Notes: a model not told the origin generated them from the sequence alone. Counted from the first letter of the stretch, positions 37,983-47,098 are shown. The stretch is 64,000 nucleotides of DNA from Niallia sp. XMNu-256 (GCF_036670015.1 NZ_CP137636.1:2768501-2832500), one strand, 5' to 3'. Numbers and translations are program-made.

Positions 37983-38576
37983 ATGAAAGTATATTTAGTG
38001 GTCGTTATTAGTTTATTTGTTTTATTTGGTTGTACAGGAAAAAATGAAGAAACAGCGAGGAATCATAACAATCAAAATACGTTCAATGTGAAAAATAGTA
38101 CAATTCAACATGTTGATAAACAAACCGGCCAACAAGTGTCAAAACACCTAACCGACTTGGCAACTAGTATTCCAAAAGTAAATGATGCAACAGCTGTAGT
38201 TTTAGGTAATTATGCCATTGTTGGAATTGATGTTAATAAAGACTTAGATCGTTCTGAGGTTGGATCCATCAAGTATTCTGTAGCTGAAAGTTTAAAAAAA
38301 GATCCGCATGGGGCTAGTGCCATTGTCGTAGCAGACCCAGATATAAATGCTCGTTTAAAAGAGATTGGAGAAGATATCAGAAAAGGTGAACCAATCGAAG
38401 GTATTATGAATGAGTTATCCGATATTGCCGGACGGTTAATACCCGAAATCCCAGCAGATTTAGAAGATCCGAAGCAAAATGCCCCAACCGAGGTACCAAA
38501 AAAGACATTAAATCAGTCTGATAGACAAAATCTAGAAAGACAACAACAAGAACAATCTAATCATTATAAACAGTAA
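37983..38576 (+). CDS. ylaJ: YhcN/YlaJ family sporulation lipoprotein
   Basis: 197-residue lipoprotein: signal ending LFGC (Cys about 17) and a YhcN/YlaJ domain (about 60-150, NDATAVVLGNYAIVGIDVN and HGASAIVVADPD). YlaJ is a spore cortex or inner-membrane lipoprotein in B. subtilis, linked to germination. The C terminus is Gln/Asn-rich. ATG 37983 has AAGGAG upstream; the in-frame ATG at 37959 lies before that site. Confidence 0.88.
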   Translation: MKVYLVVVISLFVLFGCTGKNEETARNHNNQNTFNVKNSTIQHVDKQTGQQVSKHLTDLATSIPKVNDATAVVLGNYAIVGIDVNKDLDRSEVGSIKYSVAESLKKDPHGASAIVVADPDINARLKEIGEDIRKGEPIEGIMNELSDIAGRLIPEIPADLEDPKQNAPTEVPKKTLNQSDRQNLERQQQEQSNHYKQ

Positions 38577-38590
38577 AGTCTAATCCCTAT

Positions 38591-38626
38591 AAAAAAAGCT
38601 TAAGTCATAAAACTTAAGCTTTTTTT
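38591..38626. terminator. Bidirectional terminator after ylaJ
   Basis: Stem AAAAAAAGCTTAAGT/ACTTAAGCTTTTTTT with a six-base loop; it reaches into the end of the converging 38614-39069 gene. Confidence 0.92.
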
Positions 38627-39069
38627 AACGCTTCCATGACTTGTTGGTCTAACTTTTTTGCCGCTTCTAAGTCATAGGTTTTACTATATTTAGGAACAGT
38701 AGTCATTTTTGCCCCGTAAAACATGACATCCTTTACTTCTTTTACATTCAATTGAATTAAGGATAGATTTAAAGAAATATCTTTGATTTGATCTTGTATG
38801 ATAAGCGCCTCACTAGTGATTGAATATGTTGATTCAAGGGCAACTACGTTTAATACAACTTTAAAATTACTTTTAATATTTTTAACAATTTGAGATCGAT
38901 GATTAACCGCAATAAATACAGTGTGTGGATCTTTTGCATACAACCAAGAAATGGCACTTACATACGGACTTCCTGATTCATGGTCAATGGTAGATAACAA
39001 GGCAAAGCGTTCACTTTGTAATGACTGTAATAATGGTAATGTTAATTCAGGTTCAATTAGGTTCGCCAT
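38614..39069 (-). CDS. Pyridoxamine 5'-phosphate oxidase-like protein
   Basis: 151-residue protein with the split-barrel flavin-binding fold: FALLSTIDHESGSPYVSAISW (residues 22-42) and TVFIAVNHRSQIVKNIKSN (about 49-67). Probably binds FMN, F420-like or haem cofactor; substrate unknown. ATG 39069 follows AGGAGG. Single gene, converging on ylaJ. Confidence 0.8.
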   Translation of the reverse strand: MANLIEPELTLPLLQSLQSERFALLSTIDHESGSPYVSAISWLYAKDPHTVFIAVNHRSQIVKNIKSNFKVVLNVVALESTYSITSEALIIQDQIKDISLNLSLIQLNVKEVKDVMFYGAKMTTVPKYSKTYDLEAAKKLDQQVMEALKKA

Positions 39070-39258
39070 GAAAAATCCTCCTTTTCATTATAATCATATA
39101 ATTAAAACCGTATCCTTTCAACGATAGACAAAAACAGATATCAAAAAAAGTCGAAACATATAAAAAGATATTATATAATGGAAATAATAGCATATATAAT
39201 ATCTTTTATTATAAAGATGAACATAATTTTTGAATAATTAGACCTGAGGTGCTTTTGC

Positions 39259-39462
39259 ATGAGAGTTAAATGCGTGATCTGCGATAAAATAGAGAATATT
39301 AAAGACGATAGTTATCTGGCAAAACGATTACGGAATCGACCGATTCATACGTATATGTGCCAACCTTGTTCAGATCGAATTACTGCTAGAACCCAAGAGA
39401 GAGTTGAGACTGGAAATTTTCATCTATATAGGAGTAAACAGCAAAAAGATGATTGGGAATAA
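39259..39462 (+). CDS. ylaI: YlaI family zinc-finger protein (DUF2197)
   Basis: 67-residue protein with two cysteine pairs, CVIC (about residue 5) and CQPC (about 34), forming a likely zinc ribbon. The RVKCVICDKIENI start and the IHTYMCQPCSDRI block are characteristic of YlaI. Function unknown. GAGGTG precedes ATG 39259. Confidence 0.9.
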   Translation: MRVKCVICDKIENIKDDSYLAKRLRNRPIHTYMCQPCSDRITARTQERVETGNFHLYRSKQQKDDWE

Positions 39463-39671
39463 GTGAACCTTCCTTCAGTGGCGTTTTTTTCCATCCCCTC
39501 GTTGATGGAAAGTCCAGGCCTACAGCTTGCTGGGCACATACGTTTCCGCAGGCGTATTAAGTTTTGTTTATTATTTTAAAGCTTTACGGGAAGCTATCCC
39601 CCCTATCTTGAATTTTTGTACTTAGAAGACAGGGACACTGCCTGTTAATCCTAATAAAACGTAACACGGGT
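39463..39671. other. Short gene-free gap with hairpin remnants
   Basis: Bases 39493-39511 hold CCATCCCCTCGTTGATGG, a small palindrome, followed by GC-rich DNA unlike its surroundings and a GACAGGGACACTGCCTGT palindrome near 39629-39646. It looks like decayed repeat DNA; no gene or clear match to the other repeat families. Confidence 0.35.
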
Positions 39672-39705
39672 AAAGACCCTAGGTTTATATCACCTTTAGG
39701 GTCTT
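39672..39705. terminator. Terminator-like hairpin after the 39713 gene
   Basis: Ten-base stem AAAGACCCTA/TAGGGTCTTT with an inner AGGT/ACCT extension; both tails are only moderately T-rich. Confidence 0.6.
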
Positions 39706-39712
39706 TGCGTCT

Positions 39713-40000
39713 TTATTTGGGGTAAATTTTATACCTATCAGGGTTTTCGTTTATTTGGTTTAACATGACTTCAATCAACTCTCTCGGAAACCGGACTTGA
39801 CTGTCTTTTTCAGCATGAGTATATGTAATGTAATAAAAATCCTCGTCATGATTGATTATCATATTGGCAATCCCATGTTCTTGTTGTAATAAATTGCGAA
39901 ACATCTCTTCTGTCTCACTAGCGGCAATATCTTCTGGTCGATCATCAAAAACGACTTTAATGGTTAACCAGTTATAGAGACTGTCTTGAATCGATTTCAT
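39713..40000 (-). CDS. Hypothetical protein downstream of ylaH
   Basis: 95-residue acidic cytoplasmic protein starting [17 protein letters not shown] and ending RYKIYPK. No known motif recognised. Its ATG overlaps the ylaH stop by four bases (ATGA), so it is translated from the same message and probably works with YlaH. Confidence 0.78.
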   Translation of the reverse strand: MKSIQDSLYNWLTIKVVFDDRPEDIAASETEEMFRNLLQQEHGIANMIINHDEDFYYITYTHAEKDSQVRFPRELIEVMLNQINENPDRYKIYPK

Positions 40001-40317
40001 AGTGTTTTCCCCTCATTTGCATTTTTATGTCGATGCAGACGAATCTTGTAAATAATTAATATAAGTGCTGCAACAACAAGTCCCTCTGTAATCGGTAGAA
40101 AAATACCTAAAAAACTCAAAAACGTACATCCTAAAATTAAAAATACATATATAAGAATCGATTTTAGCAAGGGAAGTTTTTGGGAAAAGCCTAGTTTATA
40201 TACGAGGATACATAATAATAAAATTGTAATATATAAAAGCCACATACCTAAATCTGAATTAACATCTACTTTATAAAGAGCCGCAAAAAAAGACAATCTT
40301 TCGGTAACATCTAACAC
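39997..40317 (-). CDS. ylaH: YlaH-like family membrane protein
   Basis: 106-residue protein with three helices (about 22-42, 50-68, 72-92) and a basic C terminus ([11 protein letters not shown]). Family YlaH-like, function unknown. The start is GTG 40317, eight bases after GGGAGGG. First gene of a two-gene unit between ylaI and typA, as in B. subtilis. Confidence 0.85.
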   Translation of the reverse strand: MLDVTERLSFFAALYKVDVNSDLGMWLLYITILLLCILVYKLGFSQKLPLLKSILIYVFLILGCTFLSFLGIFLPITEGLVVAALILIIYKIRLHRHKNANEGKTL

Positions 40318-40400
40318 TTGTCAACCCTCCCTCACCGGTATCATTCTTTTCATCTACTATACTATGAAAAGACTTACTATTTCAAATATTAGAATCAACA

Positions 40401-40431
40401 AAAGGGAGACACCCAAATCATGTCTCCCTTT
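40401..40431. terminator. Terminator of typA
   Basis: Eleven-base stem AAAGGGAGACA/TGTCTCCCTTT with a nine-base loop and four to six T in both directions. Confidence 0.88.
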
Positions 40432-40441
40432 TTTACCCATT

Positions 40442-42283
40442 TTACGCTTCTATTTCAGCACTTTTCTTCTTCTTAGCCGCTTTTTCACGTTCATTTTTAT
40501 TCAAGATTTTTTTACGTAACCGAATCGATTTTGGTGTTACCTCGCAATACTCATCATCATTTAGATATTCTAACGATTCTTCTAAAGTTAAGATACGCGG
40601 TCTTTTAATAGTTGACGTTTGATCTTTTGTTGCGGAACGAACGTTTGTCTGTTGTTTTGTTTTTGTAATATTGACCGTAAGATCGTTTTCACGGTTATGT
40701 TCCCCAACAATCATTCCTTCATAAATTTCAGTACCAGGTTCAACGAAAATAACACCTCGGTCTTCAACTTGCATGATGCCATAAGTAGATGCTTTTCCAT
40801 TTTCCATTGAAACAAGCACCCCTTGACGTCTTCCACCAACTTGACCTTGCTGCATCGGTTGATAACTGTCAAACGTATGGTTGAGAATTCCGTAACCATG
40901 AGTTAACGTTAAAAATTCAGTTGAATAGCCGATTAACCCCCTAGCTGGTACATTAAAGATCAGTCGAACTTGGCCATTTCCATTATTAATCATATCCAAC
41001 ATTTCACCTTTACGGGCACCCATCGACTCCATGACAGCACCTGTATGCTCTTCTGGAACATCAATTTGAACACGTTCAACCGGTTCACAACGAACTCCAT
41101 CGATTACTCGTACAATCACTTCCGGTTTTGACACTTGGAGTTCAAAGCCTTCTCGACGCATGTTTTCAATTAAAATCGATAAATGTAACTCGCCGCGCCC
41201 AGAAACAATCCATGCGTCTGGTGAATCAGTGTTATCAACTCGTAAACTTACATCCGTATGAAGTTGTTCGCGCAGTCTCTCTTCAATTTTTCGAGAAGTT
41301 ACATACTTTCCTTCCCGGCCTGCAAATGGGCTGTTATTAACGACAAATTCCATTTGCAAGGTTGGTTCGTCAATTCGCATTAGAGGTAATGCTTCTTGAT
41401 GTTCGACTGGACAAACGGTTTCACCAACATTGATGTCTTCCATACCAGACACAGCAATTAAATCACCTGCATGAGCTTCTTGGATTTCTAATCGTTTTAG
41501 TCCGGAGAATCCCATTAATTTCGTCACTCTAAATTGCTTAACAGATCCATCTAATTTCATTAAAGCTACTTGTTGACCTACTTTAATTGTGCCACGGAAT
41601 ACACGACCAATCCCAATCCTTCCGACAAATTCATTATAATCTAGAAGAGCTACCTGAAATTGTAGAGGTTCCTCACGATTATCAACAGGTGCAGGGATTT
41701 TCTCGATAATCATATCGTACAACACTTGCATGTTATCATCTTGCTTGTCAGGATTAAGGCTTGCAGTTCCATTAATCCCAGAAGCATAAACAACTGGAAA
41801 ATCTAATTGTTCTTCTGTTGCATCAAGCTCAATAAAAAGGTCGATGACTTCATCTACTACTTCAGCAGGACGAGCAAAGTCACGGTCGATCTTATTGACA
41901 ACCACAATCGGTGTTAAATTTTGTTCTAAAGCTTTTTTCAATACGAATCGTGTCTGTGGCATCGTCCCTTCGTATGCATCAACAACCAATAATACGCCAT
42001 CCACCATTTTCATGATCCGTTCTACTTCACCACCAAAGTCAGCGTGTCCTGGAGTGTCTAGAATATTAATTTTTTTATCTTTATATTGAATCGCAGTGTT
42101 TTTAGCTAAAATTGTAATTCCGCGTTCTCTTTCAATATCACCTGAGTCCATCGCTCGTTCTTCTACATGTTCGTTTGAGCGGAATGTACCTGCTTGTTTT
42201 AATAATTGATCTACTAATGTTGTTTTACCATGGTCAACGTGAGCAATAATTGCAATGTTTCTAATATCTTCTCTGATTTTCAA
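40442..42283 (-). CDS. typA: Translational GTPase TypA/BipA
   Basis: Ribosome-binding GTPase of 613 residues involved in large-subunit assembly and stress or cold growth. G motifs: AHVDHGKTT (residues 15-23), RGITI, DTPGHADF (about 76-83), NKIDRD (about 130-135). These are followed by EF-G-like domains II, III and V and the BipA-specific C-terminal domain (RGLIGYSTEFLTLTHGYGI). ATG 42283 with AGGAGGAC upstream. Equivalent to B. subtilis ylaG. Confidence 0.97.
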   Translation of the reverse strand: MKIREDIRNIAIIAHVDHGKTTLVDQLLKQAGTFRSNEHVEERAMDSGDIERERGITILAKNTAIQYKDKKINILDTPGHADFGGEVERIMKMVDGVLLVVDAYEGTMPQTRFVLKKALEQNLTPIVVVNKIDRDFARPAEVVDEVIDLFIELDATEEQLDFPVVYASGINGTASLNPDKQDDNMQVLYDMIIEKIPAPVDNREEPLQFQVALLDYNEFVGRIGIGRVFRGTIKVGQQVALMKLDGSVKQFRVTKLMGFSGLKRLEIQEAHAGDLIAVSGMEDINVGETVCPVEHQEALPLMRIDEPTLQMEFVVNNSPFAGREGKYVTSRKIEERLREQLHTDVSLRVDNTDSPDAWIVSGRGELHLSILIENMRREGFELQVSKPEVIVRVIDGVRCEPVERVQIDVPEEHTGAVMESMGARKGEMLDMINNGNGQVRLIFNVPARGLIGYSTEFLTLTHGYGILNHTFDSYQPMQQGQVGGRRQGVLVSMENGKASTYGIMQVEDRGVIFVEPGTEIYEGMIVGEHNRENDLTVNITKTKQQTNVRSATKDQTSTIKRPRILTLEESLEYLNDDEYCEVTPKSIRLRKKILNKNEREKAAKKKKSAEIEA

Positions 42284-42503
42284 CTAAATGTCCTCCTGCC
42301 TTAAATAAGGTGAATCAAATTTATATATAAAATCATAATCATCACTTAACGATTATGATGTCCATTCACTTAACTGAAATATTATATCACAATTGATATA
42401 GAAACCTATAATTTTTTTTTACAAAATAGAGGATTGATAATTTCCATTATTGTAAAATTTTAAAAATAGTTGTAACGTATAACTTAGGGAAAGGTGGGAG
42501 AAA

Positions 42504-42680
42504 ATGAAATTTTTCTTTTTAATGTTAGCAATTTTAGGAACGATCTGCTTTATTGGCTTAGGTGTCGCGATTGCCGAGGAGAGCATCGCCGGAATGATAG
42601 CAAGTGTTTTGTTACTTCTATGTATTATGGGGATTGGGTTTTCAAAAAAGAAAAAAATGCGTGAAAAAGAGTCTGTTTAA
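42504..42680 (+). CDS. ylaF: YlaF-like small membrane protein (DUF5325)
   Basis: 58-residue protein reading MKFFFLMLAILGTICFIGL onwards, with two helices (about 3-23 and 28-46) and a lysine-rich tail (GFSKKKKMREKESV). AAGGTGGGAG precedes ATG 42504 at a suitable distance. It is divergent from typA, where B. subtilis has ylaF. Function unknown. Confidence 0.82.
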   Translation: MKFFFLMLAILGTICFIGLGVAIAEESIAGMIASVLLLLCIMGIGFSKKKKMREKESV

Positions 42681-42694
42681 AACAGCCTCTTTTT
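42664..42694. terminator. Terminator of ylaF
   Basis: Stem AAAAAGAG.CTGTT/AACAG.CTCTTTTT with one mismatch and a T-run; it overlaps the last ylaF codons and can also serve the converging suhB-type gene. Confidence 0.82.
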
Positions 42695-42699
42695 TCTGC

Positions 42700-43503
42700 T
42701 TATGACCAATTCCCATTCTGTAAATATTGGCTCATTACTTCCCCATGAAGTCCTGGTTTAGAGATAAAAACAGTTGTAGTACTCAATAAATCAAGAGGTT
42801 TACCTTTTAAATCCGTTGCAATCCCCCCTAATTCTTCTACTAACACTTTCCCACCCCCATAATCCCATGGAGATAACCGTGGGGAAATATAAGCATCTAA
42901 CCGGCCTGCTGCGACATAGGCTATTTCTAAAGCTGCACTCCCATAATTTCTCGTTCCACGTACATCTTTCACAAGCGGGACTAACATATTATGATCAATT
43001 CGTTTATTTTCAATAATCCACGTAGGGTTTAGCCCAAGGATCCCTTCTGAAACAGTGGCTGTTTGTAATGGTTCCAGTTCTAACTCATTTAAAAAGGCGC
43101 CTTGTCCCTTTTTAGCATGATATAATTCATCATGCACTACATCATAGACAAGACCAACTTTTCCAATTCCATTTTCAAAAATACCAATGGAGATTGCAAA
43201 GTTTCTCTGCATATGTACAAAATTCATGGTCCCATCAATCGGGTCAATAATCCACACAATGCCTTCCAAGGAAGAAATGGTATCCCCTAAACCTTCTTCT
43301 CCTAAAATTTTATGATCTGGATAGGTTTCCCTAATTTTATCGATAAAGAACTTTTCGGTATTTCGATCAATTTCTGTCACTAAGTCATTTTTATTTGATT
43401 TCGTAGTGATAACTAGTTCTTTAGAGAAAGACTCCTTTATTAAAGAGCCTGCAGCTTTTATCCATTCTTTAGCAAACACATCGATCTCATCCCAATTTGT
43501 CAT
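42700..43503 (-). CDS. suhB: Inositol monophosphatase family protein (YktC)
   Basis: Mg-dependent, Li-sensitive sugar phosphatase of 267 residues. The metal-site motifs are EEGLGD with its neighbouring residues (about 67), WIIDPIDGTMNFVH (about 86-99) and the C-terminal SPWDYGGGKVLVEELGG (about 208-224). Acts on myo-inositol 1-phosphate or related sugar phosphates. ATG 43503 follows GGAGG at seven bases; a frame extension to 43536 is discarded. Confidence 0.93.
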   Translation of the reverse strand: MTNWDEIDVFAKEWIKAAGSLIKESFSKELVITTKSNKNDLVTEIDRNTEKFFIDKIRETYPDHKILGEEGLGDTISSLEGIVWIIDPIDGTMNFVHMQRNFAISIGIFENGIGKVGLVYDVVHDELYHAKKGQGAFLNELELEPLQTATVSEGILGLNPTWIIENKRIDHNMLVPLVKDVRGTRNYGSAALEIAYVAAGRLDAYISPRLSPWDYGGGKVLVEELGGIATDLKGKPLDLLSTTTVFISKPGLHGEVMSQYLQNGNWS

Positions 43504-43606
43504 TCCTTTACCTCCGTCATACTTGATATAATCCAATATATTTCTTATTTTATATTTTATACTATTTCCACCTTCAAAACCAACTTCCCAAAACTACAAT
43601 AAAAAA

Positions 43607-43640
43607 AACGAACCCCTTATCTTTTTAAGAGAGTTCGTTT
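43607..43640 (-). terminator. Terminator of the 43690 gene
   Basis: Eight-base stem AAACGAAC/GTTCGTTT with an inner TCTT/AAGA pairing, followed by eight T on the minus strand. Confidence 0.85.
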
Positions 43641-43689
43641 CTAATCCTTAAATGTATTAACCATTTTTTATTTTGTCTCCTTTGATCAA

Positions 43690-43884
43690 TTACAATGCTT
43701 TTAAAGTAAGAAGTTCCTGCCTGATTTTTTCAAGTTTCTCTTTACTTTTCTTCTTCTTTAGCTCATTATTCTCTCCCATAGCCTCAAATAAAACCGCTAA
43801 CTCATAATCCATTTCCATCTTTAAAATAGCCTTTCTTTCCTTTTCAATGGCTTTCCCTTTAATTGAGTTCATCACTTGTTTCAT
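43690..43884 (-). CDS. Small charged protein of unknown function
   Basis: 64-residue protein dominated by Lys and Glu (KGKAIEKERKAILKMEMDYE and NNELKKKKSKEKLEKIRQEL), almost certainly a helical hairpin or coiled coil. Good ribosome site (AAGGGG) before ATG 43884 and its own terminator. No family recognised. Confidence 0.7.
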   Translation of the reverse strand: MKQVMNSIKGKAIEKERKAILKMEMDYELAVLFEAMGENNELKKKKSKEKLEKIRQELLTLKAL

Positions 43885-44113
43885 TGATCATACACCCCTT
43901 CCATTGAATTTAGCCTTTTGTTTTTCAATACTCTGACTATTGTAATCATATATTATGTTGAAAATACTATTCTTGCAACTAATTTGCACATTTGCCTATT
44001 AAAGTTAGTCAATTGAATTAACAATTCAAGAACCAATTTCTATTAGACAACCCTCATTATTCGCAGTTGTACATGGATGTGGTAAAATACTAAAAAAGAG
44101 GAGGTTTTTTTGA

Positions 44114-44734
44114 GTGTCTTTTAATGGTTTCACAAATACAGATTTTAATGTTTTTTCAATAGATGGATTAGAACCACGTATGGAAGCGTTAAAAACCCAT
44201 GTCCGACCAAAACTGGAGTTTTTAGGAAACCATTTCGCACCTACGTTGTCAACCATGTTAGGGGAAGAAATTTACCCTCATGTTGCTAAACATGCGAGAA
44301 GGACAATAAATCCGCCAAATGATACTTGGGTTGCTTTTGCCAGTAATCCTAGAGGGTATAAAATGTTACCTCATTTTCAAATAGGATTATGGGGAACCCA
44401 TCTGTTTATTTGGTTTGCCATTATATATGAAGCACCACGTAAAACAGAATTCGGTTTGACCTTTCAAGAAAATATAGATTCAATATACTCACATGTTCCA
44501 AAGGATTTTGTATGGTCTCTTGATCATATGAAACCAGAAGTTCTAAATCACAAAGACCTATCTAAAGAGGACATGACTAAAATGTTTGTCCGTTTACAAT
44601 CGGTGAAAAAGGCAGAAATTCTGTGTGGCTATCAAATCCCAAGAGAAAAGGCGGCTCAATTATCCGTCCAACAACTACTCGATCAAATGCAAACTGTTTT
44701 CACCGTCTTATCTCCCCTTTACAAAATGCTTTAA
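44114..44734 (+). CDS. yktB: YktB family protein (DUF1054)
   Basis: 206-residue cytoplasmic protein of the UPF0637/DUF1054 family, function unknown. The SFNGFTNTDFNVFSIDGLEPRM-type start and the LPHFQIGLWGTHLFIWFAII core (about 94-113) identify it. The start is GTG 44114, nine bases after GAGGAGG. It converges on yktA. Confidence 0.93.
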   Translation: MSFNGFTNTDFNVFSIDGLEPRMEALKTHVRPKLEFLGNHFAPTLSTMLGEEIYPHVAKHARRTINPPNDTWVAFASNPRGYKMLPHFQIGLWGTHLFIWFAIIYEAPRKTEFGLTFQENIDSIYSHVPKDFVWSLDHMKPEVLNHKDLSKEDMTKMFVRLQSVKKAEILCGYQIPREKAAQLSVQQLLDQMQTVFTVLSPLYKML

Positions 44735-44791
44735 TCACTAATTCCGTTGGCATATATCTTTTCGGTAAGACATATGATAAATTTGGGCAAC

Positions 44792-44826
44792 AAACCTCCT
44801 AATGTTCGATTAAGATTAGGAGGTTT
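44792..44826. terminator. Bidirectional terminator between yktB and yktA
   Basis: Twelve-base stem AAACCTCCTAAT/ATTAGGAGGTTT with an eleven-base loop and a T-rich tail on the plus strand. Confidence 0.92.
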
Positions 44827-44862
44827 TTGAGTTTGTTTTCTAATATATGCACACCATCAAGA

Positions 44863-45132
44863 TTACATTCTTATGATTGATCCAGAATTTTCTTCTTTTG
44901 CCTTTTTAATTGTTCGATAGGAAGAATACCCACTGACGTCTTCAAATTCCCCGCAAATTGTTTTTTCCTGAGCTTTACTCGGTACAATTTCCTTAAATCG
45001 ATTATAGATAGTTAACAGCTTAGCCCGTTCCACCCCCGTTTCATAGGCTTGTTCGATGGCTTGAAAGAAATGAACCACATCTATAATTTCTTCGGTTGAC
45101 CAATCAGAATCGATTGGATATTGATACTCCAT
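44863..45132 (-). CDS. yktA: UPF0223 family protein YktA
   Basis: 89-residue helical protein, function unknown. [20 protein letters not shown] and [18 protein letters not shown] mark UPF0223. ATG 45132 follows AAAGGGTG at six bases; the GTG three codons upstream lies within that site. Divergent from speA. Confidence 0.93.
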   Translation of the reverse strand: MEYQYPIDSDWSTEEIIDVVHFFQAIEQAYETGVERAKLLTIYNRFKEIVPSKAQEKTICGEFEDVSGYSSYRTIKKAKEENSGSIIRM

Positions 45133-45324
45133 TCTCTTCACCCTTTGCTTTAATTTGCATACATGTTTAATTTTCCATAAAGTTTTTAAACTAAGGAAGG
45201 GATAACAATACCTATTAAATCATTTTCATTTCATATACTCAAATTTTTCTAGGCAAAAGAATGCAATAGTGCTATAATTCATTTGTTTTACTTGAATTTT
45301 TATATAAAGAGGTGTTAGAAGCAA

Positions 45325-46794
45325 TTGAATCAATCATATACACCGTTATTTAGCGGATTACTTCAACATTCCCAAAAGAACCCTATTCAATTTCATATAC
45401 CTGGACATAAAAAAGGAAAAGGTGTTGCACCTGAATTCAGAGAATTCATTGGTGATAACGCTCTTTCTATTGACTTAATTAATATTGGGCCCCTTGATGA
45501 TTTGCATCAGCCAAAAGGGATTATTAAAGAAGCACAAGATCTGGCAGCAGAAGCCTTCGGTGCAGATCACACTTTTTTTTCCGTCCAAGGGACAAGCGGT
45601 GCAATTATGGCAATGATCATGTCTGTTTGTGGGCCTGGGGATAAGATTATTGTTCCTCGTAATGTCCATAAGTCTGTCATGTCGGCGATTATCTTTTCAG
45701 GGGCGATTCCGATTTTCATTCACCCAGAAATTGATGAACATCTTGGGATTTCCCATGGCATAACAAAAGATTCACTAAAACGGGCTCTTCATGAATATCC
45801 AGATGCCAAAGCAGTTCTAGTGATTAACCCAACATATTTCGGAATTGCTGCTGATTTAAAAGGTATTGTAGAGATTGCTCATTCATACGATATTCCAGTA
45901 TTAGTGGACGAAGCCCATGGAGTCCATATCCATTTTCACGATGATTTACCATTATCAGCTATGCAAGCAGGAGCAGATATGGCTGCAACTAGCGTTCACA
46001 AGCTAGGCGGGTCTATGACACAAAGCTCGATTTTAAATGTAAAAGGCAAACGGGTTTCACACAAAAGAGTGCGGTCGATTCTTAGTATGCTTACCACGAC
46101 ATCAACCTCTTATTTATTATTAGCATCCCTAGATGTTGCTAGAAAAGAATTAGCAACGTCAGGTAAACAACAATTAGACCGGACGATCCAGCTAGCAAAC
46201 TACATCCGAAAAGGGATTAATGAATTAGATCACCTCTATTGTGTAGGGGATGAGATTCTAGAAAGAGACGCTGCTTTTGATTACGACCCTACCAAATTAA
46301 TTATTTCGGTAAAAGATTTAGGTCTGTCTGGATACGATGTTGAAATGTGGTTAAGAGAACAATATCAAATCGAAGTTGAAATGTCCGACCTATATAATAT
46401 TCTTTGTTTAATCACTCCCGGTGACTCTAAAGAGGAAGCGGATGTGCTTCTTAAAGCGTTAGCCCGGCTAAGTAATGAGAGAGCAACACTTGCTGCAAAG
46501 ACACAAACACAAGTGCTTTTACCTGAGATTCCAATTCTGGCCGTTACACCACGAGATGCTTTTTATACAGAAACTGAACTGGTACCTATCGATGAATCTG
46601 AAGGGAGAATTATTGCAGAATTTATAATGGTCTATCCACCTGGAATCCCGATTTTTATTCCTGGTGAAATCATAACAAACGAAAATTTAGTTTATATTAA
46701 AAAGAACCGAGATGCTGGGCTCCCAGTCCAGGGACCTGAAGATTTTGATTTTAGAATGCTTCGAGTGATTAAAGAGCATCACGCAATTAGATAA
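45325..46794 (+). CDS. speA: Arginine decarboxylase (Orn/Lys/Arg decarboxylase family)
   Basis: PLP-dependent decarboxylase of 489 residues that turns arginine to agmatine for spermidine synthesis; the same family includes lysine and ornithine decarboxylases. The PLP lysine is in TSVHKLGGSMTQ (about residue 228), preceded by DEAHGVHIHF with its PLP-contacting Asp and His. The C-terminal domain ends YPPGIPIFIPGEIIT. Start is TTG 45325 after AGAGGTG. Position next to yktA and sr1 matches B. subtilis speA, which is why arginine is favoured. Confidence 0.92.
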   Translation: MNQSYTPLFSGLLQHSQKNPIQFHIPGHKKGKGVAPEFREFIGDNALSIDLINIGPLDDLHQPKGIIKEAQDLAAEAFGADHTFFSVQGTSGAIMAMIMSVCGPGDKIIVPRNVHKSVMSAIIFSGAIPIFIHPEIDEHLGISHGITKDSLKRALHEYPDAKAVLVINPTYFGIAADLKGIVEIAHSYDIPVLVDEAHGVHIHFHDDLPLSAMQAGADMAATSVHKLGGSMTQSSILNVKGKRVSHKRVRSILSMLTTTSTSYLLLASLDVARKELATSGKQQLDRTIQLANYIRKGINELDHLYCVGDEILERDAAFDYDPTKLIISVKDLGLSGYDVEMWLREQYQIEVEMSDLYNILCLITPGDSKEEADVLLKALARLSNERATLAAKTQTQVLLPEIPILAVTPRDAFYTETELVPIDESEGRIIAEFIMVYPPGIPIFIPGEIITNENLVYIKKNRDAGLPVQGPEDFDFRMLRVIKEHHAIR

Positions 46795-46820
46795 AGGCTG
46801 TCAAATTGTTGACAGCCTTT
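46793..46820 (+). terminator. Terminator of speA
   Basis: Twelve-base stem AAAGGCTGTCAA/TTGACAGCCTTT with a four-base loop followed by TTTT. Confidence 0.92.
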
Positions 46821-46830
46821 TTTCTATGCA

Positions 46831-46858
46831 AAAAAAAAAAAAGCATGTTTACACATGC
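46831..46858 (-). terminator. Terminator of SR1
   Basis: Stem GCATGT/ACATGC with a four-base loop, followed on the minus strand by 12 consecutive T, typical for a small regulatory RNA. Confidence 0.93.
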
Positions 46859-46880
46859 ATTAAATATAACAGTTTATAAA

Positions 46881-47006
46881 TTACTTTTCATGATTATGGT
46901 GTTCATGACCTTTGCAGTTACAGTTGGATGAATATAGGACAGTTACTTTCTCATCCTCGAAATAATCGATTGTTGCATTGCATTCTTGACATACGATAGT
47001 GCCCAT
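46881..47006 (-). CDS. sr1P: GapA-binding peptide SR1P
   Basis: 41-residue peptide beginning MGTIVCQECNATIDYFEDEK and ending in a His-rich tail (CKGHEHHNHEK). The CxxC near residue 6 and two later cysteines suggest metal binding. In B. subtilis SR1P binds glyceraldehyde-3-phosphate dehydrogenase GapA and enhances its moonlighting partnership with RNase J1; rnjA is encoded 8 kb away in this window. GAGGAG precedes ATG 47006. Confidence 0.93.
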   Translation of the reverse strand: MGTIVCQECNATIDYFEDEKVTVLYSSNCNCKGHEHHNHEK

Positions 47007-47069
47007 TTTTCCATCTCCTCATCATCTCATTGGTTTTATAAGAAAACGCTTTACCTTTTCTGTAAATAT

Positions 47070-47098
47070 ATAATAATATAACACTATTAAAAAATCAA
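47070..47098 (-). promoter_or_regulatory. Predicted sigma-A promoter of SR1
   Basis: Minus strand TTGATT (47098-47093), 17-base spacer, TATTAT (47075-47070). Both hexamers are one or two bases from consensus. A cre-like sequence follows at 47054-47042. Confidence 0.65.

Larger units (their letters stand above)
46831..47062 (-). ncRNA. sr1: Dual-function small RNA SR1
   Basis: Transcription unit of about 230 bases inferred from a promoter at 47098-47070 and a strong terminator at 46858-46831 (GCATGT/ACATGC then 12 T). It encodes the SR1P peptide and lies between speA and pdhD exactly as B. subtilis SR1 does (205 nt there). Known functions of SR1 are base-pairing with ahrC mRNA and production of SR1P; it is repressed by sugar through CcpN and to a lesser extent CcpA. 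A GAAAACGCTTTAC at 47042-47054 resembles a CcpA cre site just inside the transcript. Exact ends are inferred. Confidence 0.85.

Noticed and set aside
39629-39646. GACAGGGACACTGCCTGT palindrome as an operator
   Set aside because: It lies in GC-richer decayed sequence with no gene start nearby; more likely repeat remnant.
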